Origin: Candidatus Methanofilum arcanum | Lineage (GTDB): Archaea > Halobacteriota > Methanomicrobia > Methanomicrobiales > Methanospirillaceae | NCBI GenBank assembly: GCA_031285085.1 | Contig: JAITWW010000076.1 | Span: forward strand, 1 to 13,738 | Reading direction: 5' to 3' | Length of the DNA stretch: 13,738 bases | In this document: positions 13,191-13,738 of the stretch, one piece after another | Numbering within the stretch: position 1 is the stretch's first letter | Layout of the letters: each line of letters begins with the position of its first letter | The notes under the pieces: model-generated | What the model saw: only the letters and a program-made list of their open reading frames with translations | Told to the model about the DNA's origin: nothing | The model's database searches: none | Made by a program: the position numbers and the translations under genes

Positions 13191-13738
13191 TTATAGGAGT
13201 GAGATTAATGTTTGGAGTGCTGCTTTTGGATCCCCTGATTTTACAACTCCTGATGCAAGAAGTACTCCATCTGAACCAAGCTCAAGAGCTGTTTTGACGC
13301 ATTCTCCAGTACTGATCCCTGCACCGGTAAGCACACGAATATCAGGTGATACTAACTTTGCAGCAGCAACAGACTCTTTGATAATCTCAGGATTTGCTTT
13401 TGAGACTGAAACCCCTGAGCCGATCAGCTCTGGGGGCTCGATTGCTACAAAATCAGGGTTATATGCAGCTGCTGCACGAGTTGATGCAACATTATTTGTG
13501 CATACACAAGACCACATCTCTTCGCTGTGTAGCATACGCACGCATGTCTCAATGTCTGCAAGCGTCTGACGATGTTCAGAATGATTCACCAATGAACCAC
13601 AGGCACCTGCTACGCGAATAGAATGAGCTGAAATCATGCCTGTGTATGCCCCTGCTGTAATGGGGTCAATATGCTGTGCAAATATTGGAATATTATAATG
13701 GTGTTCTAATGGGTGAATATCCATGTACATTGGACAGA
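13191..13738 (-). CDS. tpiA: Triosephosphate isomerase, archaeal short form (5' end outside the window)
   Basis: TPI interconverts dihydroxyacetone phosphate and glyceraldehyde-3-phosphate in glycolysis and gluconeogenesis. The frame stays open to the window edge (residues Cys-Pro precede the first Met seen), so about 40 N-terminal residues are missing from the archaeal length of about 220-230. Counting from the Met at 13730, the FAQHIDPITAGAYTG segment (17-31) is the classical strand-loop near the active site. LVNHSEHR (47-54) carries the catalytic histidine H50, and VAIEPPELIGSG (95-106) carries the catalytic glutamate E98. LTGAGIS (138-144) and GVLLASGVV (154-162) form the phosphate-binding loops. 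A 290-base spacer separates it from the next gene. Confidence 0.95.
   Translation of the reverse strand, partial: CPMYMDIHPLEHHYNIPIFAQHIDPITAGAYTGMISAHSIRVAGACGSLVNHSEHRQTLADIETCVRMLHSEEMWSCVCTNNVASTRAAAAYNPDFVAIEPPELIGSGVSVSKANPEIIKESVAAAKLVSPDIRVLTGAGISTGECVKTALELGSDGVLLASGVVKSGDPKAALQTLISLL

Noticed and set aside
13138..13569. Plus-strand 143-codon frame opposite tpiA
   Set aside because: It is antisense to conserved triosephosphate isomerase motifs and has no family signature.

Overview
The window reads as a stretch of chromosome from a methanogenic-type archaeon, most likely of the order Methanomicrobiales (family level is a guess). Archaeal markers seen directly are a group I geranylgeranylglyceryl phosphate synthase (ether-lipid synthesis), a short archaeal triosephosphate isomerase, an aTrmJ-like tRNA methyltransferase, a type IA topoisomerase with archaeal architecture, serine tRNA without encoded CCA, GGTGA-type ribosome binding sites and T-rich terminators without GC-rich hairpins. 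The DNA leans A+T-rich.

Layout. Bases 1-78 are the 3' part of tRNA-Ser(UGA) on the plus strand. About 330 bases follow without a convincing gene. Next is one plus-strand gene, a secreted protein of four Sel1 repeats (407-1048), with an unclear start and repeats that are nearly identical at the DNA level. Every other gene is on the minus strand. In transcription order from the right edge these are: tpiA (cut by the window end); a 254-base A+T-rich spacer; an asparagine synthetase-like gene with a much shortened glutaminase part; a tight gatC-gatA-gatB-topA cluster; the GGGP synthase gene and a trmJ-like gene; and finally two tandem paralogous genes for membrane-anchored extracellular proteins of unknown function (3154-3792 and 1151-3109). 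These last two meet the Sel1 gene tail to tail.

How the genes fit together. GatCAB converts misacylated Asp-tRNA(Asn) (and in some organisms Glu-tRNA(Gln)) to the correct aminoacyl-tRNA. The asparagine synthetase-like gene directly upstream suggests an amide nitrogen theme. The topoisomerase appears translationally linked to gatB: its Shine-Dalgarno overlaps the gatB stop region. GGGP synthase, topoisomerase and TrmJ are housekeeping functions.

The least explained parts are (1) the paired paralogous surface proteins, which share a helix plus KPxxTGQ anchor and a beta-rich domain; (2) the topoisomerase tail, a recent tandem duplication of about 120 residues joined by a QPS-repeat linker; and (3) the Sel1 gene beside the tRNA, which may be an accessory insertion.
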